Shown here: positions 27,547-36,600 of the stretch, one piece after another | How the letters are laid out: every line of letters begins with the position of its first letter | Numbering within the stretch: the stretch's first letter is position 1 | Assembly (NCBI GenBank): GCA_963921305.4 | Contig: CAWUEX030000002.1 | Location: 1,240,001-1,304,000, forward strand | Direction: 5' to 3' | Source: CAWUEX02 sp963921305 | GTDB lineage: Bacteria; Pseudomonadota; Alphaproteobacteria; Rhodospirillales; Rhodospirillaceae | DNA length: 64,000 bases | Made by a program: the position numbers and the translations under genes | Notes under the pieces: generated by a model | The model's input: only the letters and a program-made list of their open reading frames with translations | Told to the model about the DNA's origin: nothing | Databases searched by the model: none

Positions 27547-29331
27547 ATGTCTGAAAACACCCCAACCACGCCTACCGGTCCGCTGCTGCGCCGTCTCATC
27601 CGGGACGCGGTGGCGCCTTATGCGGGGCGTTTGGGCCTCGCGGTGTTGTGCATGGTCGCGGTTGCAGCCACCACTGCGGCCCTGGCGTGGCTGATGGATC
27701 CCGTCGTCAATGAAGTCTTCGTCGAGCGGCGCGCCGACTTGTTATGGCCGGTGGGTCTCGCGGTGTTCGCGGCCTTCGCGGTTAAGGGTCTGGCCACCTA
27801 TGGACAGGCCGTGCTGATGAACGGTGTCGGCCAGTCTGTGTTGATGGACATGCAGAACCGTCTGTTCCGTCATCTCATGACTCAAGACCTGGCGTTCTTT
27901 CAAAGCCAGCCGACTGGCAGCCTGATGTCGCGGTTCACCACCGATATCGGCATGATGCGCCGGGCGGTGTCCAATGCACTGACCGGGCTCGGCAAAGACA
28001 GCCTGTCGGTGATCTTTCTCGTCGGCGTGATGTTCTACCAGGACTGGTTGTTGGCAACAGTCGCCTTTGTCGTCTTCCCGGCCACGGTCATTCCCATCAC
28101 CGCGCTTGGCCGCCGCCTGCGCCATGTCACGGCAGACACCCAAGCCCAGACGGGCGGGTTTATGACCCTGTTGCAGCAAACACTTACCGGGATGCGGTTG
28201 GTCAAGTCGTATCGTATGGAAGACTACGAGACGCGCCGGGCAGAAGACATGACCCGCGACATCCGTGATCTCGTCGTGCGCGCCGAACGCGTCAAAGCCG
28301 TTGCCAGCCCGCTGATGGAAACGGTCGGCGGCCTGGCGGTCACCATTGTCATTATCTACGGCGGCTGGCGGGTTATTCAGGACACCACCACACCCGGCGC
28401 GTTTTTTTCCTTTATCACCGCGTTGCTGATGGCCTACCGGCCGATGAAGGCGCTCGCCAATCTCAATGCCCAACTGCAGGAAGGTCTCGCCGGTGCGGAC
28501 CGCCTGTTCGCCGTGCTCGATACCCGGTCGTCTCTCACCGATGCTCTGGACGCCAAGCCGCTGTCGGTCACGAAAGGCGAAGTCGCATTTGACGATGTGG
28601 TCTTTTCTTATGGTGACGGCAAGGTGGCGCTGAACGGCCTTTCCCTTTCCGCACCCGGCGGTAAAACGACGGCGCTGGTCGGGCCGTCAGGTTCGGGCAA
28701 GACGACACTCCTTAATCTTATCGCCCGCTTTTTTGATCCCGTGTCCGGTGCAGTCAAAATCGATGGTCAAGATGTTTCTAAAATCACCATCGACTCTCTG
28801 CGGCAGTCGGTCGGCCTGGTGACCCAGGATGTCGTTTTGTTTGACGATACCGTGCGCGCCAATATCGCGTTCGGCAAACCGGAGGCCAGCGACCAGCAAA
28901 TTCGCGCTGCCGCAGAAGCTGCCGGTGCCCTGGATTTCATCTCTGATCTGCCGGACGGGTTTGACACCGTCGTCGGAGAACGCGGCGAAACGCTGTCCGG
29001 GGGACAGCGCCAGCGCCTCGCCATTGCGCGGGCGATCCTTAAAGACGCGCCCATTCTGTTGCTGGACGAAGCCACCAGTGCGCTCGATGCTGAGACGGAA
29101 CGTCAGGTGCAGAGAGCCATGGACGCGGCGCGCTCAGGCCGGACCACGGTGGTTATCGCTCACCGCCTCGCCACGGTCCAGCACGCCGACGTCATTCATG
29201 TGGTTGTCGATGGCCGTGTTGTCGAAAGCGGCACGCATGCCGATCTTTTGAGAGCGGATCACACCTATGCCCGTCTGTACGCGCTGCAGTTTCAAACGGA
29301 GGTTCAAACGGATGCGGGCGCTCAGGCGTGA
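27547..29331 (+). CDS. msbA: ABC transporter with fused membrane and ATPase domains, MsbA-type lipid flippase
   Basis: A 594-residue half-transporter: six membrane helices (about residues 20-325), then an ATPase domain with Walker A GPSGSGKTT at 379-387, the LSGGQ signature at 483-487 and Walker B ILLLDEAT with Asp507/Glu508. The family flips lipid A-core or other lipids across the inner membrane. Many related exporters share this layout, so MsbA identity rests on similarity in the membrane part and on the diamino-sugar genes next door. The 207-bp upstream gap has a short direct repeat (CCGCATAAGC twice) but no clear promoter. It ends inside the tail of the convergent TPR gene (10-bp overlap). 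Confidence 0.8.
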   Translation: MSENTPTTPTGPLLRRLIRDAVAPYAGRLGLAVLCMVAVAATTAALAWLMDPVVNEVFVERRADLLWPVGLAVFAAFAVKGLATYGQAVLMNGVGQSVLMDMQNRLFRHLMTQDLAFFQSQPTGSLMSRFTTDIGMMRRAVSNALTGLGKDSLSVIFLVGVMFYQDWLLATVAFVVFPATVIPITALGRRLRHVTADTQAQTGGFMTLLQQTLTGMRLVKSYRMEDYETRRAEDMTRDIRDLVVRAERVKAVASPLMETVGGLAVTIVIIYGGWRVIQDTTTPGAFFSFITALLMAYRPMKALANLNAQLQEGLAGADRLFAVLDTRSSLTDALDAKPLSVTKGEVAFDDVVFSYGDGKVALNGLSLSAPGGKTTALVGPSGSGKTTLLNLIARFFDPVSGAVKIDGQDVSKITIDSLRQSVGLVTQDVVLFDDTVRANIAFGKPEASDQQIRAAAEAAGALDFISDLPDGFDTVVGERGETLSGGQRQRLAIARAILKDAPILLLDEATSALDAETERQVQRAMDAARSGRTTVVIAHRLATVQHADVIHVVVDGRVVESGTHADLLRADHTYARLYALQFQTEVQTDAGAQA

Positions 29332-31463
29332 CGGGCTTCGGTGATGAGCCGGTCAAAGACATCGGATATTTCTGCAATGGCCGATGTATCGTTAAAGATT
29401 ACGTCAGAGTTCTCGGCGATGGCAGCGCGAATGCGCTGGCGGAACTCATGGTCATGAACCAGCCGCACGGCGGTTTCCGCGTACGCCTCGGCAGAGTCGA
29501 CGACGCAGTCCATCACCCCCATTTTTTTGTAAAACGCTAACGTGTGACGGCCGCGCATAAACGCGCCCGGCCAATGCACAATGGGTGTGCCCATGGCCAG
29601 ACTTTCGAAGCTGGTCTTGCCGCCGGCCCAATGGGGAATGTCGAGCAGCATGTCGGCCGCCTTTAGCAACGACAGAAAATCTGCACTGGACACGCGTTTG
29701 AGAATCTTGACCCGGCTCATCAGCGGGCCCAACGTCTTCTCAAGACGACTCAGGAACACATCATCGGAGTCCGTTTCCAAAGAGAGAAAGTACAACCGGC
29801 CCGACGGATCACGTTCCAAAATCTCTTTGAACAAAGTGTCGCAGGCCGGGAGAATCTTGAACAGGCTCTGCGCGCAAACGTATGCAGGGGCATCAGGGTC
29901 AATCCCAAAGCCGTCTTTCGTCTTGCCATTCTCCGGCAGGCCCGGCTTTGGCATGCACACCGATAGGCCGTCGAGCGCAACCAGGCGTTCGCTGTAGTGC
30001 GCCTGTGCGCCATCCGGTTCCATGTCCGCGACGGACAGGAAAGCATCCACGTTTGGAATGCCTGAGGTCACCGGATGCCCCCATCCCATCACCTGCACCG
30101 GCGCGGACCGGGCGAAGGCGAGAAAATAGACGAGGTCTTCCATACCAATCTCGGGGAAGTACAGAAGGTCCAGCTCGGCACCGAACACCAGGTTCCGGGC
30201 GCTCACCAATGCGTCGGGCAGATCAATTACCTCATCCGCCATGGCCGTGAGTTTATCGGCGAGCGGGTCTCCGATCGGCAAGATCGGAGTGCGCAGAAGA
30301 ACGATCTCGAAGCGTTCGCGGTCGAGGTGCTCAATCAGTCCATGATTCAGGTATCCAACCGTGTGGTTGCGCAGAAAGCTCGATAGGATACCAACGCGCC
30401 GCTTTCCTGTACGTGGTGGGGTGCCGATGTGGGGCGCCGTTGCCGCCAACGCGGGACAACAGTCGAGGTAGAATTGCGCCATGCTCTTTTGAATCTCGAC
30501 GTCGTTCCGTCCGTGATAGCCAAGGTAGAAATTCGTAAAGCCGCCCGACAGATAAGGATCATCGACCTCGGGGCGGGAAAGCGTGTCCAGGGCTGATTCA
30601 ATGCGCGCCCGATGGGTTTGAATTTCAGCATCGCTGGTGTTGATCACCGGCAAAATCGAAGCGCTTTTCAACGCCAGCATGCTGCGGAACTGATCGTCGA
30701 TGTCCAATCCCAGCACATGTTTGTACAGCTTATGTGCAATTGCGGTCCGGCCACTTTTGCTTTCGACCTCACCCAGAAAGAAATAGCCCTTGGGGTCGTT
30801 CGGCTGAGCTTTGACATAGGTTTTAAGATGATGCCGAGCGGACTGAAGTCTCCGCGCACCCAAATACGCCTGTCCCAGGGCCAGGTGGGCGAACGGATTT
30901 TTCGGGTCAGCGGCGACGGCTTTTTCGCCGCAGCCAATGGCCAAATGGGGTTGTCCCAACGCCAAGCGGGCTTCCGCGAGCAGGCGCAATGTTTCCGAGT
31001 GACCCGGGCGCACTTGATTGGCCTGGGTCAGCCATCTCTCTCCTTCCGCAACCTGGCCGAGGGTGACGAGGAGGCGCCCGCAGTTCATAGCTGCGGCCGC
31101 GTTTTGCGGATCAACCGCAAACGCCTGTACGAAGATGTGGATCGCCTCTTTGTATCGTCGCAAGCGGCCGAGCACAGCACCCAGGTTATTGAGCACACGC
31201 GGGTCCTCGGGCCGCTGGGCGAGGGCGTGCTGAAGATGGAATACCGCCGTTTCGTTGTCACCGGCATGATAGAGCGCAGTGCCGAGTTTGAAGTGCGCCT
31301 CGGCGTTGTCAGGATCGGCCGTGCATGCCTGGCGATACCGCGTCTGTGCACTTATCAGTTCACCACGCGCCGCCAACGCCTCGCCTTCTGCGATCAGGGC
31401 CGCGGCGATCGACTGGGCATCTGAACCACTGGGGTTTGGGCCATCGGAAGACAAATCGGACAT
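29322..31463 (-). CDS. TPR-repeat + GT41 (SPINDLY/OGT-like) glycosyltransferase
   Basis: A 713-residue protein with N-terminal tetratricopeptide repeats (about residues 25-270; signatures such as NAEAHFKLGTALYHAGD and PRVLNNLGAVLGRLRRYKEA) and a C-terminal GT-B domain like bacterial O-GlcNAc-transferase relatives. The C-terminal half is divergent from classical GT41: the usual GD-x-x-x-H start reads GILSSFLRNHTVGY and the donor site reads IPHWAGGKTSFESLAMGTPIV. In Caulobacter, TPR-GT protein FlmG moves a nonulosonate onto flagellin, so this is a candidate user of the Leg-type sugar. I prefer ATG 31463 over GTG 31478. Acceptor and donor are unproven. Confidence 0.75.
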   Translation of the reverse strand: MSDLSSDGPNPSGSDAQSIAAALIAEGEALAARGELISAQTRYRQACTADPDNAEAHFKLGTALYHAGDNETAVFHLQHALAQRPEDPRVLNNLGAVLGRLRRYKEAIHIFVQAFAVDPQNAAAAMNCGRLLVTLGQVAEGERWLTQANQVRPGHSETLRLLAEARLALGQPHLAIGCGEKAVAADPKNPFAHLALGQAYLGARRLQSARHHLKTYVKAQPNDPKGYFFLGEVESKSGRTAIAHKLYKHVLGLDIDDQFRSMLALKSASILPVINTSDAEIQTHRARIESALDTLSRPEVDDPYLSGGFTNFYLGYHGRNDVEIQKSMAQFYLDCCPALAATAPHIGTPPRTGKRRVGILSSFLRNHTVGYLNHGLIEHLDRERFEIVLLRTPILPIGDPLADKLTAMADEVIDLPDALVSARNLVFGAELDLLYFPEIGMEDLVYFLAFARSAPVQVMGWGHPVTSGIPNVDAFLSVADMEPDGAQAHYSERLVALDGLSVCMPKPGLPENGKTKDGFGIDPDAPAYVCAQSLFKILPACDTLFKEILERDPSGRLYFLSLETDSDDVFLSRLEKTLGPLMSRVKILKRVSSADFLSLLKAADMLLDIPHWAGGKTSFESLAMGTPIVHWPGAFMRGRHTLAFYKKMGVMDCVVDSAEAYAETAVRLVHDHEFRQRIRAAIAENSDVIFNDTSAIAEISDVFDRLITEARHA

Positions 31464-31536
31464 GATCCCGTGAAACACAGCTGGCTGCGGGCCAACCCCT
31501 TAATTCCATTGCTGCGGAGACGAAACTCTATAGGCT

Positions 31537-33612
31537 ATGACCATGTCAGAAGCCACAGAAGCGTTGTCTACCCGTTTCCAAACGGCCTTAGAGGCCTATG
31601 AACAGGGTGATACCACGTCCGCCATGGCCATCGCCTCTGAATTGGTTTCCGCCGATCCCGCTTTTGCCGATGCCCACAACCTGATGTCGGTCGTTGCTCA
31701 GGATGAAGGGCGATTGGACGATGCCGAACAGGGGGCGCGCCTGGCGCTCCAGGCAGATCCCGGAAACCCTGTTTTTCTCAACACCCTGGCGAACACGTTG
31801 CGCCGGCTGGGGCGTACGGACGACGCCATTGAAGCGTTTGAGAAAGCGCGCCGCGGCCTTCCCGACCAGCCCGATATTCTGTTCAATCTCGGGAATGCGC
31901 TGCGCGATGCGGGACGGTTTGACGAAGCGGTCGAGGCGTACCGCGCTTCCGTCTTGGTCAGGCCGGGTGCGGTTGCCGTCCACAACAATCTCGCGATCAC
32001 GCTTAAGGCGATGGGCGATCCGGAGGGGGCGGCAACGATCCTCATTGAAGGCTTGGCCTACGCGCCGAAATCTCCCGAACTCCGGTTCAACTTGGGCAAC
32101 GCCCTGCAGGCAGCCGGCCGGTTTGACGCCGCCGAGGCCAGTTATGTCCATGCGATTGATCTCCGCCCCGATCATGCCGATGCCTGGGTCAACTTGGGGG
32201 TTGTTCAAGCGGCGCAGAATAAGAAACGTGCCGCGGAAGAAAGCTTCCGCAAGGCCATCGGCATCGATCCCGAGCTTGCACAAGCCTACGTGGGCTTAGC
32301 GGACCTGGCCGATGATGGTGGCCTCGATGCTGTCGCGCACCGCCGCAAGGTCTTGGCCATGAAGCCCGGACTGGCCGCTATTCACTCTAGTTTGTTGATG
32401 TGTCTGCACTATACGTCGAGTATCAGTGCGGACGCGCTTTCGCAGGAGCATTTCGCGTTCGGACAGCAATTTGAAAGGCCGGATGGCTCATGCTTCTCGC
32501 CGGATCACGATTTCTCCCCTGATAGACCTTTGCGGCTGGGGGTCGTGTCCGGTGATTTCCGTTTTCATGCCATGCTGTTTTTTGCCCAACCTGTGTTTGC
32601 CGCCCGTGGCCGTTCTGCTTTCCATCTCACGTGTTACTCCAGTACGGCGCACCCAGATGCGCACACCACGCACTTCCGTCAGGCGGCAGATCAATGGCGC
32701 GACGTCCGCACACTGTCCGACACCGACCTGAGCGACCTCATCGTCAAAGACGGTATCGACGTCTTGATTGATCTGTCCGGCCATGCGCCACACAACCGCC
32801 TTCTCGTGTTTGCGAGGCGGCCCGCGCCGCTCCAGTTGGCATGGGGTGACTACGTCAACACCCGTGGGTTGCGCGCCCTGGATGCGCTTATCGGTGACGC
32901 GGTGCATACACCGTCGGAAGAGCAGGACCTCTATGTCGAAAAACTGATTCACATGCCGCAGGACTACATCTGCTATCAGCCCCCGTCCTACCTCCCGCCG
33001 GCGGCCCCCGCACCTGCGGACTCGCGGGAGTACGTCACTTTCGGCACGTTCAGTGAATTGACAAAAATACAGCCTGAAACAGTGGCCCTGTGGTCGCGGG
33101 TTCTTGCGGCTGTGCCAGACGCCAAGTTCTTCGCCAACGGATACTTGTTCGCGGACGAAGCGCGGCAAGGCCGGTTGTTTTCCATGTTTGCGGATAACGG
33201 GATCGCGGGTAACCGTATCGAGATCGGGATCGGCGGCGATCACTCTGACTTCCTCGCTCAGTACAGTCAGGTGGACGTCATCCTCGATACCATTCCTTAC
33301 TCCGGCGGGCTCACAACCTGTGAAGCGCTATGCATGGGGGTGCCCGTGCTCACGCTCACCGGTGACCGGTTCTGCGGCCGTCACGCAACGGCTCACGTGC
33401 GCGCTGCTGGGTTCGGACACTGGGCCGTGTCAAATGAAGACGAATTTGTGGCGCTCGCGGTTGATCTCGCGGGTCGGCGTGACACGTTTTCGAAACTTCG
33501 GCGCGACGTGCGAAAAACGACTCTGGCCTCGCCGTTGTGCGACGTGGAGTCCTTTACCGCAGACTTTTACGGTCAGATTCGAGCGCTGTGGCAAAGCCGC
33601 TGCGCCGGCTAA
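31537..33612 (+). CDS. TPR-repeat + GT41 (SPINDLY/OGT-like) glycosyltransferase, second copy
   Basis: A 691-residue protein divergent from its neighbour by a 73-bp gap. TPR repeats fill about residues 10-275 (NPVFLNTLANTLRRLGRTDDA, in part, and PDILFNLGNALRDAGRFDEA), then a GT41 domain: GVVSGDFRFHAMLFFAQPVF, LIDLSGHAPHNRL, LAWGDYVNTRGLRALDA and DTIPYSGGLTTCEALCMGVPV. These match bacterial SPINDLY-like proteins better than the first copy does. It likely glycosylates a protein in the cytoplasm; in related alphaproteobacteria the acceptor is flagellin. No flagellin gene lies in this window. Confidence 0.82.
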   Translation: MTMSEATEALSTRFQTALEAYEQGDTTSAMAIASELVSADPAFADAHNLMSVVAQDEGRLDDAEQGARLALQADPGNPVFLNTLANTLRRLGRTDDAIEAFEKARRGLPDQPDILFNLGNALRDAGRFDEAVEAYRASVLVRPGAVAVHNNLAITLKAMGDPEGAATILIEGLAYAPKSPELRFNLGNALQAAGRFDAAEASYVHAIDLRPDHADAWVNLGVVQAAQNKKRAAEESFRKAIGIDPELAQAYVGLADLADDGGLDAVAHRRKVLAMKPGLAAIHSSLLMCLHYTSSISADALSQEHFAFGQQFERPDGSCFSPDHDFSPDRPLRLGVVSGDFRFHAMLFFAQPVFAARGRSAFHLTCYSSTAHPDAHTTHFRQAADQWRDVRTLSDTDLSDLIVKDGIDVLIDLSGHAPHNRLLVFARRPAPLQLAWGDYVNTRGLRALDALIGDAVHTPSEEQDLYVEKLIHMPQDYICYQPPSYLPPAAPAPADSREYVTFGTFSELTKIQPETVALWSRVLAAVPDAKFFANGYLFADEARQGRLFSMFADNGIAGNRIEIGIGGDHSDFLAQYSQVDVILDTIPYSGGLTTCEALCMGVPVLTLTGDRFCGRHATAHVRAAGFGHWAVSNEDEFVALAVDLAGRRDTFSKLRRDVRKTTLASPLCDVESFTADFYGQIRALWQSRCAG

Positions 33613-36600
33613 TTAATCCCCACCGGCCGTGTTAATCGCGGCCAGTTGACGGTTAGTGACCGTCAGCATGGCCAGGTTCACCGTGTCGACGGAGCGCAGT
33701 TCCTCACGCAGCTGATCAAATCGCTCAACTCCCGCGGTGTTGCGGGTAATCCACTTGTCCAGCGCTTTATCGGCATTGAAAGACGCCTTCGGTCCACACC
33801 GCAGCACCCGTTGGGTGATGGCGGTTTGCTGGGAGAAGATTTCTTCAATCGCGGCCGATACCGCCAACTTCTGCCAATGGGAGTCCAAACTGAGGTCCCG
33901 GGCGCGGGCGCGCAACACGCCTAGGCCAAACCGTTCACCGACTTTGAAGTACGCGTCTGCGACCTCCTTGATCGGCCGTTTGGCCGATGCCGAAACGCGG
34001 GCGAGGTCATTGGCAGCCGCTTGGCGATAGAGGGCCGCAACCCGCTTTGCCAGTGCCTTCGGCACGCCCCGGTCGACATAGGCTTGGGCCCGTTGGTTTA
34101 CGTATTCCGCAACTTCCTTTGACACGACCTTGTCGAAGACCTTGCCAAAGGTTTCGACCTGCGGCGTCAATTTTTCAAGCACCGCTGCCACATTCATAGG
34201 CGCTGACTCATTGCGAAGAAGCCACAGCACACTGCGTTCGATCATGTCGTAAACATCGGTGAGCATCTCGGTCTGCACCTCGGCGGTGACCTTGTTGTCG
34301 AGGGCTTCGATGTCTGACCAGACGGAGCGCAGATTAAACGCCGTGCGGGTGACGAAGTAGGCCCGCACCACATCCACCGGGCCTAAGCCGGTGCGTTCGG
34401 ACATTGCCGTCAGAAAAGAGGCGCCGACCCGATTGATAAAGCTGTTGGTGATGACCGTAGCGATGATCTCGCGGCGCAGTTTATGGGCCAGGATGGCATC
34501 CAAGTATTTTTTCTGGATCGGCTGTGGAAAGTAGGTAATCAGATCCTCTTCCATCATCGGATCGTCGGGCAGATCGCTCTCCACCACCTGATCGTACAGC
34601 CACATCTTGCTGTATGGTAGCAGGACGGAAATTTCCGGACGTGTCAGGCCCTGGCCGCGCGCGGCGCGTTCGGCGATGGTCTCGTCATCGGGCAGGAATT
34701 CCAGCGCCCGGTCGAGCAATCCATCCCGCTCCATCACTTTCATGGCGCGATGTTGGGCGTCCAGCACGTCCACACCCCGCGCCTCAACGAAGCTGATGGT
34801 CTGTGTCTGCTGATAGTTGTCCCGCAGCACCAGGTCCGAGACTTCGTCCGTCATTTTTTCAAGCAGGGTATTACGGGCCTTCATATTCAACGTGCCGCTC
34901 TGAACGAGCCCATTGAGCAAGATCTTGATGTTGACCTCATGGTCGGAGCAATCGACCCCTGCGGAATTGTCGATTGCATCCGTGTTCAGCCGCACGCCGT
35001 GCTGACCACACTCGATACGCCCACGTTGGGTGACACCCAGGTTGGCCCCTTCACCGATGACCTTGGCGCCCACCTCTTCCGCATTGATGCGGATCGCGTC
35101 ATTGGCCCGGTCGGCTGCGTCGGCATGGCTTTCGTCTTCCGCTTTGATGTAAGTGCCGATGCCGCCAAACCAGAGCAGGTCAATCTGCATACGCAATATG
35201 GCCTGGATCAGCGCATTGGGAGTCAGCTCAGCGTTCGATAGGCCCAGTAGGGCTTTGATCTCCGGTGTCACCTTCAGGGATTTGGCACTGCGTTCAAGGA
35301 TGCGTCCGCCCTTCGACATAGTCTTGGTGTCGTAGTCCGTCCAGGACGAGCGCCCCATTTTGAACAGCCGGTTTCGCTCCTTCCACGATGATGCGGCGTC
35401 GGGATTCGGATCAATGAAGATGTGCATATGGTTGAATGCGGCGACCAAGCGGATGTGCTTGGACAGCAGCATACCGTTGCCGAACACGTCGCCGGACATG
35501 TCGCCGACCCCGATGGCTGTGAAATCCTCGGTCTGGGTGTTGATCCCCATCTCGCGGAAATGGCGTTTGACGGATTCCCACGCCCCCTTCGCGGTGATGC
35601 CCATCGCTTTGTGGTCGTAGCCATAGGTGCCCCCGGACGCGTAGGCATCTCCGAGCCAATGGCCGTACTCGTCCTCGGACACGGCGTTGGCGATATCGGA
35701 AAACGTTGCGGTGCCTTTGTCTGCGGCGACCACCAGGTAGGGATCATCGTCATCATGGCGCACCACGTTGACCGGTGGCTTGATCTTGTCTTTGACGACA
35801 TTGTCCGTGATGTCCAGCAGGCCGCGCTGCATGGTTTGGTAACAGGCTATGCCTTCGGCCTGCTGTGCATCCCGGCTCGGATCCTTGGGCGGGTTCTTAA
35901 CGACGAAGCCGCCCTTCGATCCGGTTGGCACGATGACGGCGTTTTTGACCATCTGCGCTTTGACCAGCCCCAGGACTTCCGAGCGGAAATCTTCAAGCCG
36001 GTCCGACCAGCGCAGACCGCCGCGGGCGACCGCACCGCCACGCAGGTGAATGGCCTCCATGCGCGGCGAATAGACGAAAATTTCCCGCCATGGCCGGGGC
36101 CGCGGCAAGTCTTCGATGATCTTGCTGTTCAGCTTCAGGGACAGATAGTCTTTCGGCCCGCCGTTCTCGGCGGTCTGGAAGAAGTTCGTGCGCAGCGTGG
36201 AGTCGATAAGGTTGAGGTAACGCCGCAGGATGCGGTCTTCGTCCGCCGATGACACGCCATCCAGGCCAGTCAAAATATCACGGCGAATTCGCTCGATGTC
36301 TTTGGCGGTCTTTTTGGCCTTCGACTTATGCAGTGCGGGATCGAACTTCGTCAGGAACAAATCGATAAGTTTTCGCCCCAGCGCCGGATGGGCCGCGAAC
36401 GCGTTTTCAATATACGACTGAGAAAACGGAAAGGCCGCTTGCCGGAGATACTTTGCATAGGCCCGCAAAATCACGACGTCCCGCCATGCCAGGCCGGACA
36501 GCGCGACAAGCTTGTTGAAGCCGTCGTTCTCCATTGTGCCGGACCACACGTTGGCAAAAGCCTCGTGCACTCTGTCTCGTACACCATCAACATCGATGAC

